From Perognathus longimembris pacificus (taxonomy: Eukaryota; Chordata; Mammalia; Rodentia; Heteromyidae), in assembly GCF_023159225.1 (NCBI RefSeq), contig NC_063167.1:16371360-16435359 (forward strand): a stretch of 64,000 nucleotides of DNA, read 5' to 3'. The first letter of the stretch is position 1; each line of letters begins with the position of its first letter. Positions 10,775-26,154 of this stretch are shown here, piece after piece. The position numbers and the translations under genes were made by a program. The notes beneath the pieces are model-generated. The model saw only the letters and a program-made list of their open reading frames with translations. It was not told where the DNA came from and made no database searches.

Positions 10775-12376
10775 GTAAGCAGCCCTGCAGTCTTTCTTCT
10801 CCCTCCTTTTCCCCTCACCTATGCTCTCAGCCTCTACACAGAGTCAGACCTACCTCAAGAGATTTTGCTGAGATGAATTAGAACAGCAGGTTCTTGTTTC
10901 CTTGCAATTAGATTTAAATTTCTTCAGCCACACAGAGCCCCGCCTCCCAATAGCCTCTTTCCCAAACATTCCTTGTCTGCACTGCTGCAGTTCTAGCAAC
11001 AGCCTTACACAAGTTGCCAAGGCAAGTTTAAGGTTGTACTTCTTACTGGATGGGAGTCATTTCCCAAGGTGGGAGCACACTCAAGTCTAGAGGTTTAGAA
11101 TTCAGTGCTGAATAGGATATGGGTAGAGATGAAAGAGAAGGTCATATTAGATCTAAAGAAAATTCTTTTGGTGAGATTATTCATTGAACAACATTTATCT
11201 AATGTTTTGTCTTTAGTGTGACTGGCCTTTTTCTGGTAACCAATGTCCTTATCTTGCTCTGGAAAGGGAACAAATACAGCATTATACTATTGCTCTTACA
11301 ACACTAAGTCTAGAAAAGCCTAAGAGAACCTCTGGGCTTTGACTGTGAAGAACCAGGGGAGTTGTCCTGTGGTCTTGATTTAAAATAGATTTTCTAATTG
11401 AATGACTAGCAGATCACTGCTGTGATTGTGAAGGCCTCTGATTCCAAAGCTGTTTTATGTTTTTAGTGTTTAGTTTTGTGATGATGTTCAGGCTGACCTT
11501 GAACTCCTTGGCTTCATAGGGTCTTCCTGCCTCAGCCCGCTGAGTATTTGGAACTACAGGAATGTATCAACATGCCCAGCTTAGTTCTAACATTTGAAGT
11601 TTCTAAAGCTAAATAATTATTTTAGACTATAATTACTGCACCTATAGCATGTAGTTAAGTCATTGGTCTCTTCCCAATTCTACAATTTAGTGACTGAGAA
11701 ATCAACCAACTTGATGTGTTTTAGAGAGTTCTGTTTTCCTGTTGTTAGAGCATTTCTGTGGCCTGAGGCCAGTTGACCTATAGTTGAAATGGTTCACTAC
11801 AAGGCTATTGAAGGAAAAGAATGCAAGTTTGAAATCATCGGAGAGCAGGCCAACCATAGGAATATATTTACTTCTCTATCTGAGCCTTGCCCTTGTGCTC
11901 GATAATAGAGTACTGGGTTTAAATCCCCAGTAGAGACAGGACCCCGTCCTTCATAGAAATTAACTTTCTGCTTGTTCCCTAAATTCAACATCATCTTCTC
12001 CCTGATGCTCTTGAAAACCCAAGAATGAGGATTGAAGTTAAGAAGGTAATAGATGAAAGGGCTGATTTGAAGTAAACTGTTAAGTATGGGAAGAGTGACT
12101 AGAAAAAGGAGGAACATACAGCATTGTAATTTTAGGTATAAGGTTGTCCCCCCCACCCCCCCGCATAACAGAACAGAGATGCTCAGTTCAGTTAGCCTGT
12201 TAGGAGTCATATGGCTAATAATCATCTAGCATGTTTAGAGATAGGTTACTGCTTACCTCAATGTTAACTCCTATCTTATGAAAATAATGTGGAATAATTA
12301 ATATGTATATGTGTGTGTGTGTATTTCTCTGACCTTGAGCAAGTCATTTAACTTTTGACATCTTTGTTAAAATGAA
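10775..12376. other. Intron 4, unique, with one B1-like copy (11463-11583 minus)
   Basis: The B1-like fragment reads AGGCTGACCTTGAACTCC... ...CATGCCCAGC. A C-rich tract lies at 12148-12164. Nothing else recognised. Confidence 0.65.
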
Positions 12377-12500
12377 GGGTGAAGCTGGAAATTGTGGCAC
12401 ATGCCTGAAATCTCATCACTTGGAAGGCAGAAGCAGGAGGCCATCCTGCATTAGGTAGCATATTCAAGGCTAGCTTGGGCTGCACAGGGATCAAATGGGA
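12377..12500 (+). repeat. B1-like SINE monomer
   Basis: GTGGCACATGCCTGAAATC... ...GGCTAGCTTGGGCTGCAC, a classic B1/7SL-derived pattern without the tRNA-like tail. Confidence 0.75.
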
Positions 12501-12635
12501 AAGGGTAATAAACTAAATTAGAAGACAATTTTGAAAATTAAATCAAGCACCTTACACTTAAATAGATGATAGTCACATATCTGTGTCAATTTTGTTTTCC
12601 TGTACAGGAGAGAGAGAGAGAGAAAACTTCCTTTA

Positions 12636-12890
12636 TTAGTTCTTTTCAGTATCCTTTGAATTTGGATATTTAGTCCCCAAGACCTTCTCTATGAATTCGT
12701 ACACATATACAGAGGATTTCTTCTTGGAAGTGAGTTCCAGGAAAACAAAATATGTCTGGCCCTTCTCTGTGATGTATTCCCCCACCAGGCAGCCAAAAGG
12801 TACCAGGTAGAATGAACCATTGTCTTCACAACAATAGCCCATTATAGAAAAATCAGTAGAGTGAGATTGATTTGAGGGGTGGTCTTCATA
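12636..12890 (-). pseudogene. Protein-like open frame, possible retrocopy fragment
   Basis: On the minus strand an open frame of about 85 codons runs from an upstream stop near 12890 to TAA at 12636-12638, including MGYCCEDNGSFYLVPFG... and ...FIEKVLGTKYPNSKDTEKN. Its composition (aromatic, Gly, Lys; no SINE relation) looks like a folded protein. AATAAA overlaps the stop codon (12632-12637). There is no intron signal at its ends and no poly(A) tract, so it is most simply a 5'-truncated retrocopy or an old exon. The parent was not recognised; a real small gene is possible but not supported. Confidence 0.35.
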
Positions 12891-14300
12891 CTATTTGGTT
12901 GGTGGTCTCTAGGATATAAACCAAGTTTTTGAGTGGTGAGGCAAGTAGGAAAGAAGAATTCTGAGATTTTACTCAAGTAATTTCTGCTGTGCTAAATAAT
13001 GGCATTCAGACAGAAGGCAATGTCAAACTTGTGTAATTTTCTTCTTCGTTACTACCTGCTTGTTCCCTGGCCTGCTAGTACCACCAGGAGTAAAAAGCAG
13101 CCAACCCTAGTTAGACTGTTTGAGCCATAGATGAAGAAAGAGAACCTGTAACTGAAATGTTACTGTACTGAAAGATTTTGTCAAGTATTTGGTAGATATA
13201 GTCTGTATGGTGCTTAAATAAGCCTTAAAAAGAAGAAGAAGAAGAAAAAAAAAGACATCTCCTCAAAACCCCCAACCCCCCATCAACCTCTTTGCTTTAA
13301 TTGTCTCAGTCTTTTTTCATTGGCGTTCTTTTTAAGCTGTTGTCTTCTTTGCTAACTTTTGTCTTTCTAAGGGTTAATATTTGCCAGTCTCTCCAGTGGC
13401 CTTCAGGATTTCCTCCCATTCCCCAGCATAGGAGCAGAGCAGTCTTTGCCAAAGCTCAGTCTGTGAGACTAGGCTGGGATGGGAGAACTTGACAACTTGC
13501 TGTTATAGTTGTATAGTTCTCATCACTTTAGGCTTATTTAGACTGAGGGCTTTACCACTGACCCTGGCTTCTTTTTGCTCAAGGCTACCACTCTAGCTTT
13601 TAAGCCACAGCGCCACTTCATATGTGGTGCTAGGGAATCGAACCCAGGGCTTTCATGTAGGCGAGGCAACACTCTACCACTAGGTCATATTCCCAGCCTG
13701 TGGGATTTAAGTAGGTTTGGCTGAGTTGCAGAGTTCCACCTATGCACAACAACAACAAATAGGGTTTGTTTATCTGACTATCTCCATACTACCCTACCCC
13801 GTGTTGGTAATCCAATTCAGAGACCACCACATGATAGGCAAGTGCTATACCATTAAGCTACATACCCAGGCCCTACCTGGTTATCTTGATGAATGTTTTT
13901 TCTTAATATGTACTATGAGGTAGAAACATTTCATAACTAAGTGGATGCAAGAACTTCAACAGGAAGCCCTTCAAGAATTCAGCCGAATTTATAGGAAAAC
14001 TCTAAATATGAGTTTACTATAACGCCATTCATTTATTCTTAGCATACATTAGTAGGACAAGGACTATTTCCATGAATATCCTTCTATCATTCTCCCTTGT
14101 CCTAATCTCCCTTCCTAAAATAATTTCAGCAGGTTTCATTATTGTATTTTCATACATGCAATTAAACTGTATCATGAACCCATTCTTTAGACTTGTCTAT
14201 CAGTATTACTTAATCTGCTCAGTGGAATGAACCAATGCCATCTCTACTGGAGATCTTACAACAAAACACAAGCACATACATACACATCTGGTGTCTCCCT
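12891..14300. other. Intron 4, mixed unique sequence and SINE remnants
   Basis: Contains a minus dimeric SINE lacking its 3' third (13547-13699) and a minus ID-like head (about 13800-13880). 12891-13546 and 13881-14300 show nothing recognisable except an AAG-rich run at 13229-13253. Confidence 0.65.
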
Positions 14301-14830
14301 GATTGAAAACGTGCCTTACCAGGCAGCCTGTTCATGTTAGAGCTTGTGGCTCTTCCTGTGAGAGTACCAGCATATGCCCTCCCCCACCCTCAAATGAGGT
14401 ATGGACTGTGATTTCAGGCATGGTTTTGTTGTGGTGTGAAAAGAAGGTGTTAGCTGCTGAGTTCTGTTTGTCAGCAGAGCCTGACAAACTCATGCTGGCA
14501 CTCACTGGGGCTGGGCAACCAATCACAGCTGGAACAGTTATCGTCATGGAGTCCCTATGGGCTTTCTCTATCAGGTCACATCCCAAAATAACATTGGGAA
14601 GTATTTCAAGTGAAGAAATGAAGGCTTTTGGGGCTGTAGCCAGCCTGGAGCGTGAGATTCTGTGTGAAATAGTTGGACCTGCTCCAGCGCTTTTGATCTG
14701 CATGGTAGATGAGCAATAAACTGCATGGAACACGTTGGAAACACGTGAGGAAATTCTTCTGGCCCTGCTGCTTCCTTGGAACTGGCAGGGCACTCAGTGG
14801 GCTGCCCATCTCAGCAGGATTGTACTTGGA
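14301..14830. promoter_or_regulatory. Repeat-free, GC-richer intronic block (candidate regulatory element)
   Basis: 530 bp free of repeats, with open frames on both strands (138 and 153 codons), raised GC, a CCAAT box next to an E-box (CAACCAATCACAGCTGG near 14516-14532) and CACGTG-like sites near 14741. It stands out in a repeat-rich intron. The peptides show no protein features, so a conserved noncoding element is likelier than a gene. Confidence 0.3.
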
Positions 14831-15051
14831 GAAGAGTAAACCCAGGAACAGAACTCTCCACTAGAGAGAGGACATCAGTTACAATTTTATCCAGCAGATA
14901 CCAGTGAGGTGGACCCTTTTGATAGAACTAAGAACCTGAGTCCTAAAACATCAGAGACTCCTACTGAGAAGAATGTATTTTAGATTGGATTTCTTATTTA
15001 TAAGTGTTGTAGAAAACTGAAATTGTTAGGCACATTGAGGTCTGACTCAAC
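14831..15051. other. Intron 4, short unique stretch
   Basis: Nothing recognised. Confidence 0.5.
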
Positions 15052-16165
15052 AACCAGATATCTGGCTTTTTTTTTTAATTATCAGGATGATGTTCTGAGG
15101 GGTTACAGGGATTACAGTTACATACTTAAGGTAGTGAGTACATTTCTTGTCATACTTATTACCCATTTCCTCGTTTTATATCCCACCTTCCTTTCCCCCA
15201 CCATCCCCCCTGCTTTCATCATTTTTTTAACCCTTACCAATGATGGATGTCAATATTCTAGTCTACAGTGCTTATGAATTCTAACAATAAAACAATTTGT
15301 TCCAGGTCCGGTGATAGTATATTTATTTCCTTTTGCCTAGTATAATACTTTCCCTCCTTTTCTCTCATCCCCCAAGCTGCCCCACCCCCAAGCTGCCCCA
15401 CCCCCAAGCTGCAACTGTTGGGCCCCTTCTACTGTATTTTTTTTTCATCCACTTTCCACTTATTCTGTGCCCTCCTCCCAGCTTCCCTCAGATGTGCACC
15501 TGTAAAAACCATACGTGAGGTAAAGAATATAGGGTCCTCTAAATACTATAAGACTAATTCAGAGGTCCTTTGTTTCTTATCTTTGGAGGTCTTTTTAGTC
15601 TGTATATTATTTTAGATACATATGAAGTAGTGCTTGGGTCTTACTTTTTGGTGCATTTCTTCCAAGACTCCTTTTTCGTTCTCACTGTGTATTGGTATCT
15701 TGGGTCCTGTTTGCTTTGTCATGTCTCTTTACAATTTGATTTTAACACCTGCATATCAGGGAGACTGTGCCATTTGTCTCTCTCTTCTTGGCTTGTCTTT
15801 CTCAACATCATGTGTTCTAGTCCTATCCATTTCCCTGTGAATGCCATTTTATAATTTCTAGTAGCCATACCTTGGTTATTGTGAACAATGGAGCAATGAA
15901 CATGGAATACAGGTGTCCTTGTCATCATGGTTCCTGTTGCACAGGATAGATGCCTAGGAGCAGTATGGCTAGGTCATAGGCTATGTCTATGTTTAGTTTT
16001 TTGAGGAACCTCCAGACTGCTCTCCGGAGTGGTTGTACTAGTTTGCCATTCCCAAGAGCAGTGCAGTAGGGTTCCTCTTTTTCCACATCCCTTCCAGCAT
16101 TTGTTGTGACCTGAGTTCAAAGTATAGGCCATTCTGACTGGAGTAAGGTGGTATCTCAGGGTTAT
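15052..16165 (-). mobile_element. L1 LINE 3' fragment(s)
   Basis: 15052-15560 begins with a T-tract and resembles an L1 3'UTR, with the same ACAGTTACATA...GAGTACATTTCTT block as 18900-18970. 15590-16165 matches the widespread antisense L1 sequence, including GTTATTGTGAACAATGGAGCAATGAACATGG-type text and GGTGGTATCTCAGGG. The element is 5' truncated, with no intact open frame. A short CCCCAAGCTGCC tandem lies at 15371-15413. Confidence 0.75.
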
Positions 16166-16353
16166 TGGTGTTTTTTTGTTTTTGTTTTTGTTTTTATTGG
16201 CCGGCTTGGGACTGGGCACTGTTCCTGACTTCTTTTTGCTCAAGGCTAGCACTCTCTTGAGCCACAGCGACACTCCCAGCCTTTTCTGTTTATGTGGTGC
16301 TGAGGAATCAACCCAGGGCTTCATGCATGCGAGGCAAGCATATTCTCAGCCCC
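16166..16353 (-). repeat. Dimeric SINE inserted at the L1 end
   Basis: (TTTTTG)n tail, then GGCCGGCTTGGGACTGGGC... to ...ATTCTCAGCCCC. A small B1-like scrap follows (16354-16400). Confidence 0.8.
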
Positions 16354-16400
16354 AGGATCGTGGTTCCAAACCAGCCTGGGCTTCCATTGCATAAGTCAGA

Positions 16401-16910
16401 AAACTAAAGCCCAGCTTGTTCTCTCACTTGCCCTTGCCCTAAGTCACAACAATAAACATCCAAAGTTGGACTTGTTCTTCTAACTGAAGGGTGTAGTAGG
16501 GTTTCCCGCCCCCCCCCCCTTTGTGTTATATTAGAGCATGAACAAAACTAGGTTTGAGATCTAGCAGACATGGACTTGGACTACTACTTAGTTGCTGTAT
16601 ACCTTTGGCCACATAACCCAATCTCTGGGTATCAGCTTCCTAGTCTTCAAAATGGTGATGGTAGCAGAACATACAAGTAGAAGTTGCAAAAAATTAATCA
16701 TTACAGAAAATCCCATAGTAAATGTTGGAATAGTAATTGTTGCTACTGAATTTTCCCTTAGCTATGCAACATTTTGGCTCTTAAAATTATTTCAAGCAGG
16801 GTTTGGAGACATGGCTCAGAGGCAGGGTATCAGCCAGTGAGCAAAAGTGTCAGAGGAAGGGTTTGAATCCTGGCCTCAGATCCCCTGAAAAAGGAATAAC
16901 TAACCATTTA
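16401..16910. other. Intron 4, unique with an ID-like monomer (16798-16890 plus)
   Basis: The monomer reads GTTTGGAGACATGGCTCAGAGG... ...GGTTTGAATCCTGG, an ID/tRNA-like pattern. Confidence 0.6.
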
Positions 16911-17342
16911 ACTGGGTACTGGTGGCTCATGCCTATAATCCTAGCTACTCAGGAGGCTGAGTTCTGAGGAGTGTAGCTCAAAGTCAGCCCAGGCAGGTAA
17001 GTCTGTGGGACTCTTACCTCCAATTAAGCATCAAAATAAGCCAGAAGTGACAGGCTGGGAATGTGGCTTAGTGGCAGAAAGTTTGCCAAGCGTGCATGAT
17101 GCCTTGGGTTCAATTCCTCAGTACCACATAAACAGAAAAGTCTAGAAGTGGCACTGTGGCTCAAGTGGTAGAGTGCTAGCCTTGAACAAAAAAGCTCAGG
17201 GACAGTGCCCAGGCCCTGAGTTCAAGCCCCAAGGGGGCCGGGGAGAAGCTAAGCTGTGACTCAAGTGGTTGATTGCTAGTTGGGGGGGCGGTGGAGGAGC
17301 TCAGGGACAGCACTGGGGCCTTGTGTTCAAGTCCCAATACCT
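16911..17342 (+). repeat. Chimeric SINE split by a nested dimeric SINE (17051-17240)
   Basis: The outer head ends near GCCAGAAGTGACA and the outer tail resumes at AGAAGCTAAGCTGTGACTC. The inner copy runs GCTGGGAATGTGGC... to ...GTTCAAGCCCCAAG. Same orientation. Confidence 0.85.
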
Positions 17343-18239
17343 GTGTTTTTGTTTTTAAAAGACAATTTGAGAGATTGGCCTCAAAGCAGATACTTTTCTC
17401 AGCATTATTCTATCCAGGAATATCAGCCCACTGGGACTATATTGACAGTGTCTTATTTTACTCCCCCCCCCCCTCAAGGAGCTAAGAATACTGTACCAAA
17501 CTGACAGTACTCTTCATATCCTGAGGCTTCAGCCCCAAGGCCTGTTGCTGGCAATTAACTCATAGATCTGTGGTGAGCCCAGCTTGCCAGTATGAATGAA
17601 GCTATCCTCTATTATTGCCCAGACTCTATAGAAGAGACTGGTAATTTGGGCATTTTGTGTGTTTTTGTTGTTAGTTTTTTGGATTTTTGTTTGTTTGTCT
17701 GTCTGTTTTGCCTGTCCTGGGGCTTGAACTCAGGACCTGAGCACTTGTCCCTGGCTTCTTTTTGCCTAAGGCTAACACTCTACCACTTGAGCTGTTATGC
17801 AGTAAAATATACCTTAAATCAGATATAAAACCAGTTGTGCGAAAATAGAGAAGCCACATCTTGAAAGTCTGAATTTTGGAGTCTTTATTGGGATGTTAGC
17901 ATTCTGCAGGCAGGCCGATTACAAACACCTGCAGCCTGGAACAGGGCTTTCACCAAACTTTTAAAGACAAAGGTCACATGTTGGGTGGAGACCAAGCCTC
18001 AGCAAAGCCTAAACACAGCACTGGGTGCAGAGCTTCCCTGGGGCTACAACACAAGGTATCTACATATTCCCCAAAGCCAGGCCCTTCTGGCTCTACCCAT
18101 GGAGCCATGTATCTGCAATTGAAAAGATGCCTCCTCTCATTTCTAGGCCTTGGAGCTGGGTGAACAGCCCCCCCATCTCCTGGCTAGGCACTACATCACC
18201 TAGCCAGCACCAGGATGGCTGTGACTTAGCTTCCTCATT
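17343..18239. other. Intron 4, partly unique; possible LTR remnant
   Basis: 17685-17791 is a truncated minus dimeric SINE. 17850-18239 could be a minus-strand LTR remnant (an AATAAA on that strand at 17882-17887, GC-rich body), but no ends or duplications could be defined. Confidence 0.3.
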
Positions 18240-18350
18240 ACAGAGCCACAGTACTACTTGGGCCTTTTCTGTTTTTTGTGGTGCTGATGAATTGAACCCA
18301 GGCTTCATGCCTGCTAGACAAGCACTCTAGCTAAGCCACATGTCCAGCCC
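18240..18350 (-). repeat. Dimeric SINE, head unit only
   Basis: Runs GAGCCACAGTACTACTTGG... to ...CACATGTCCAGCCC; the second unit is missing. Confidence 0.75.
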
Positions 18351-18869
18351 TTGTTTTTTAATCTGTGGGTTATATTTCCTCATCTCTTCATAAAGCCTCT
18401 GAGAATATATACCAGATTGGACAGGCGTTCCACTATTAAGGACAGCATAAAGGCAGTTTAGTTTGGCTTTACCTGAATTATCTGAAATGTCTTTACCTAG
18501 TATAAGGACAAAATCATTTGAAACAAAACATTTAATTTTTCAAAGCTATTTGAACTCTTGTGGATGGATTCTTGACTCCACTCTGCTTCAAAATACACAA
18601 TGATCTTTTTACCAGAAGCTGATAATTTAACAAGTAACAGATATGGTAGGAAGGAGTAAATGAGGGGGAACCTGCTGGTGCCAAAGACAAGGCATTTAAC
18701 ATTAGATTGTATCTCCTACAGCCTCCAGGGTCTAACAAATATATTTGAGGCCTTTTGGGACCCATATAGCTTGTTCCTCCTGTCATCTTGCTATCTGAGT
18801 CTGCTTTCACTTAACTGAGAAGAGATCCATCCTTTGGTATTATCTAGAGACTGGCTTGTTTTCCTTTTC
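18351..18869. other. Intron 4, unique stretch
   Basis: Nothing recognised. Confidence 0.5.
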
Positions 18870-19130
18870 TCCTAATTGCATTTAAATTTTTTATTGTTGT
18901 TATAAAAGTGATAATACAGTAGAGTCACAGTTACATAAGTCAGGTAAAGAGTACATTTCTTTTTGGTCAATGTCACCCCTTCCCTCGCACTTCCTGTTAT
19001 TTTCCCCCTCCTGTCCTTTACCCAGAAGTTGTATAGTTCATTTTTCAACATAGTACCGTTTGGTAAACGGAGGTAGGTAATGAGGGAGAGGGCATCTCCA
19101 AATGTTACCCTAACTTGTTACCACTTTCTT
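18870..19130 (-). mobile_element. L1 3' end fragment
   Basis: T-rich start, then ACAGTTACATAAGTCAGG...GAGTACATTTCTTTTTGG, shared with the L1 at 15052. 5' truncated. Confidence 0.6.
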
Positions 19131-19348
19131 TCAGCTTTAGGTATCTTCTTGTGGCATGTTTGTATTATCTGCATTGGAAAAAAAATAAAATTTCGCTGAA
19201 ATTGTTGTTTTTTTATGATTATAGAGAAGTTAGAACTAGGAAAGATAAAAGTTCAAGATTTCTACCAGTTTTTACTGGGTTACGGGGCCAGCTACCTGTT
19301 TTTACAAAAAGTCACTGGAACACAACCACACTCCTTTAAACATAGTTT

Positions 19349-19592
19349 GTGGTGATATACATCAGCAGCTCACACCTATAATCCTAGCTACTCAGGAGAC
19401 CATGATCTGAGGATCACGGTTCGAAGCCAGCCAGGGCAGAAAGGTCCCTATGAGACTCTTAAACTACTCAGAAATAAATGGTGTTGTGGCTCAAGTGGTA
19501 GAGCGCTAGCTTTGAGCACAGGGACAGTGCCTAGTCCCTGGGTTCAAGCCCCACAACCGACCCCCACTCCCCCCCCCCCAAAAAAAAAAAAA
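19349..19592 (+). repeat. Chimeric SINE with target duplication
   Basis: Ends in C- and A-runs. ACATAGTTTGTGG is present on both sides, so the boundaries are secure. Confidence 0.88.
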
Positions 19593-21150
<1,558 letters not shown>

Positions 21151-21399
21151 TAGGAGTAAAAGATAGAGGTAAGAAAATAAAACAGTTTCTGCTTGGTATG
21201 CTAATGTCTAGGTTATAAATATAAGACTAAATCATGTGTTAATCTCCCCAGGACAGGTCGGAGTTCCATCTTGTCTTCACTTAATTTTGTCACAATGGGA
21301 AAGATTGAATTCCATTGAGCCCCTGTTTGATCTGTAAAGTAGAACTAAGGTGTTCAGCTCACAACTGAGCACGGATGGTAGAATAGATATTAATCATTA

Positions 21400-21640
21400 C
21401 TTTTTTGGTGCTGGTACTAAGACTCGAACTTGGAGCCTAGGTGCTGTCCCTTAGCTTTTTTGCTCAAGGCTGATACTCTACTACTTGAGCCACATCTCCA
21501 CTTATAGCTTTTTTTTTTTTAACTGGCTAATTGAAAATAAAAGTCTCTGGAATTTGTCTCCCTGGTTGGCTCTCAACTTCAGTTCTTAGATCTCAGCCTC
21601 CTAAGTCGCTAGGATTATAGGCATAAGCCACCAGCACCCA
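21400..21640 (-). repeat. Chimeric SINE (intron 7)
   Basis: CTTTTTTGGTGCTGGTAC... to ...GCCACCAGCACCCAAC. Confidence 0.8.
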
Positions 21641-21647
21641 ACAAATA

Positions 21648-21699
21648 ACTCTCTCTCCCTCTCCCTCCTTCCCTCCCTCTCCCTCTCTCCATCTCCCTC
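21648..21699. repeat. CTCCCT-rich simple repeat
   Basis: Pure pyrimidine run of CTCCCT/CTCCCTC units. Confidence 0.9.
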
Positions 21700-21875
21700 A
21701 TATATATTTTTAAATGAGTAAATATTGTTGTTGTTGTTTTTTAAAATCAGCCATAGTAGATCTGAAGTAGATTATCTTGCATAAAACATGATAGAATGCA
21801 AGATAGATATGTGGTAAATAAATAATAGTTGCAAGTTGAAGGACCTGAGAGTTGTTCTGTGGTGCTTTAAGATAA

Positions 21876-21950
21876 AAGGGGTTGGGATTGTGGCTCAGAG
21901 GTACTAGCATGTACAAGGTCCTGAGCTTATTCCACTAGTACCACAAAAAA
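21876..21950 (+). repeat. ID-like SINE monomer
   Basis: GGGGTTGGGATTGTGGCTCAG with a short A tail; no second unit. Confidence 0.7.
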
Positions 21951-22091
21951 ATAAGGTGGATGAAGGGATAATAGAGCCTGCCTTGACATGCCTCTAGCCT
22001 CCCATTCACTCATAAAATTGTTTTCTTTCCTGACTAAAATATTGACTGGTTCTCATGATTTGGGAGTTTTAGAATTGAGAGGTATTAGTGA

Positions 22092-22457
<366 letters not shown>

Positions 22458-22637
22458 TAAGGCCTGGGAAATGAAGAGAATGTCCTCGAAATGAAATGTT
22501 ATGGAACTGTTAAAAAGTTGTGTATTTCTGTGCCTAAACCAGAGTGTTACTTAGAGTGTAAAAAATTAAAAAACACAATGAGTATTGATTCAACAGATTA
22601 GTGTTTCACAGACCATGTATAATACTAAACACCTTCA

Positions 22638-22737
22638 TAGCTAGACACCAGTAGCTCATGCCTGTAATTTTAGCTACTTAGGAGGCTGAGATCTGAAGAT
22701 CATGGTTCAAAGCCAGCTTTATAGCAAAAACCTGTAT
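22638..22737 (+). repeat. Chimeric SINE head only
   Basis: CACCAGTAGCTCATGCC... ...GGTTCAAAGCCAGC; no tail unit. Confidence 0.7.
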
Positions 22738-22897
22738 TAAAGAGGAAAGGGAAGAAGTTAACGAAAGAAAGCACAGCTCTGTGCTGAGTCCAGTCTGATT
22801 GGTGTTTGCCATGACATTAAGTGATACAGTTGAGTGTTTTATCTAGATTGGGCTTTTAAATGGAACTATAATTTGACTTTGGAGAAAGATGGTCCTT

Positions 22898-22974
22898 AAG
22901 AAACACATGGTAGTATGGGGCTGGGGGTATGGCCTAGTGGCAAGAGTTCTTGTCTTGTAAGAAACACACGGTAG
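22898..22974 (+). repeat. 45-bp SINE 5' fragment with 16-bp target duplication
   Basis: AAGAAACACATGGTAG (22898-22913) and AAGAAACACACGGTAG (22959-22974) flank 22914-22958, which is only the first ~40 bp of a dimeric SINE (GGGGCTGGGGGTATGGCC...). It has no B box, second unit or A tail. Confidence 0.85.
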
Positions 22975-23028
22975 GGCTCTATTCTTAAGGAATGTGCCTC
23001 TCAATTAACTATAATGAGTTCAGATCCT

Positions 23029-23235
23029 GGGGCTGGGAATATGGCCTAGTGGTAAAGTGCTTGTCTTATATACATGAAGTCCTGGGTTCAATTTCCCAAC
23101 ACCACATATATAGAAAGTGGCCAGAAGTGGCGCTGTGGCTCAAGTGGCAGAGAGCTAGCCTTGAGCAAAAAGAAGCCAGGGACAGTGCTCAGGCCCTGAG
23201 TTCAAGCCCCAAGACTGGCCAAGAAAAAAAAGAGT
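23029..23235 (+). repeat. Dimeric SINE, full length (intron 8)
   Basis: GGGGCTGGGAATATGGCC... to ...CAAGACTGGCCAAG plus an A-rich tail. Confidence 0.85.
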
Positions 23236-23435
23236 TCAGATCCTTGTAGAATGTTTTGTGAGAGTAGAAGAACATAAGATTATCTATAGGTGCTGCTTGC
23301 TTTTAGTTTGAGAAACTCATGAACATTTTCCATTTAAACCTAACTAAAGTGGTCATATAACATTTTTATCTCAAATTCAAATCCGAAAGAAAACTCAGTG
23401 TCTAAGTCTTTTTTCTTAATTCCCATCTTCCCCAG

Positions 23436-23581
23436 GCCACCAGGCTACCCCAATATGAATCAAGGGAGTATGATGGGAACTGGACCTCCCTATGGACAGG
23501 GGATCAATAGTATGGCTGGCATGATCAACCCTCAGGGACCCCCGTATCCCATGGGTGGAACCATGGCCAACAATTCAGCAG
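23436..23581 (+). CDS. ARID1A: ARID1A exon 9
   Basis: 146-nt exon encoding [16 protein letters not shown]... to ...GTMANNSA plus a split Gly (human 911-960), between CTTCCCCAG and GTAAATTC. Confidence 0.97.
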
Positions 23582-25178
<1,597 letters not shown>

Positions 25179-26154
25179 TGACTGTTGGCTTCCTGTGGTA
25201 TCATGCATCACACAGGGACAGCTCTTGGATCACATTTACAGATCAAAAGCACATTACTCCTAGTAGATAAATCAAGGGCAGAAAGCCAAGACTTCCTTTA
25301 TAGTGTAAGTTACTAGAATTAACCTTACAATGTATCTGTGATCCTGAGGTACAAATATGATGACAAATACTTTATTTTCTTTCTGATTGCCTGGAGCAGT
25401 TTGTCATAGCAGCAAGTATGGAGTTTGGAAAGATAGATCTGGTTCCTCTATGGAAGTGAGTGGACTAATCCTTCCTTAAAATTAAAAAAAAAAAAAAAGC
25501 ATTTCTGAACTAAATCTTGCCTACCTGGTACCATACAGTTTTTAGACCCATACAGTTTTTAGACTCGGCTTAAGAGACAAACAGAGGAAGTCACTCTGCC
25601 AGCCATCTGTCTTGTGGACTTTGCTCCTGTGTGTGCTCTGTAGTATCCAGACCACTCTTGGGTTACTTTGTGGCTGGAGTGGGAGAAGAGGTGGTAGGGA
25701 GAGAGTTACTTCAAACTTTCTAAATCAGAAGAGGAAAAACAGCTGCCACCAGCAGAAAGGGAAGTAGTTGGAGCAAAGCCAACCAACAGTTGGTTACAAA
25801 TTTCTTCTATCAGGCTTCATTCCCTTCCCCCACAAAGGATAACAAAACCAAACAAGGCTCTTGCGCACTGCCATGTAATTGGTGTGGGAAGCAAAGGCCA
25901 GAGAAGACTTCTAAGGTTACCCTGGGCGTATTCTTGCTTTTTCACCCCCTCTGTCGAGTTTTTATGCCCTACCTAAGGGAGATGGCATTGGGTTAGCAAG
26001 TTGGGTAGACTTTTGGAATCACCGAACATAAGAGTCGTAGGGCATGGAAAAAATCCCAAGCTTAGACCCATCTTCCAGTTTGCAAGCCATTTAGATGCTG
26101 TGATACAGTTGAATTCTAAAGACAATGAGAACTTACAGTTTGTTGGAGGGGGAG

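Noticed and set aside
25370..25460. Possible extra exon between ARID1A exons 11 and 12
   Set aside because: Exon 11 ends and exon 12 begins exactly in phase with the human protein; the segment has no homology and only weak splice signals.
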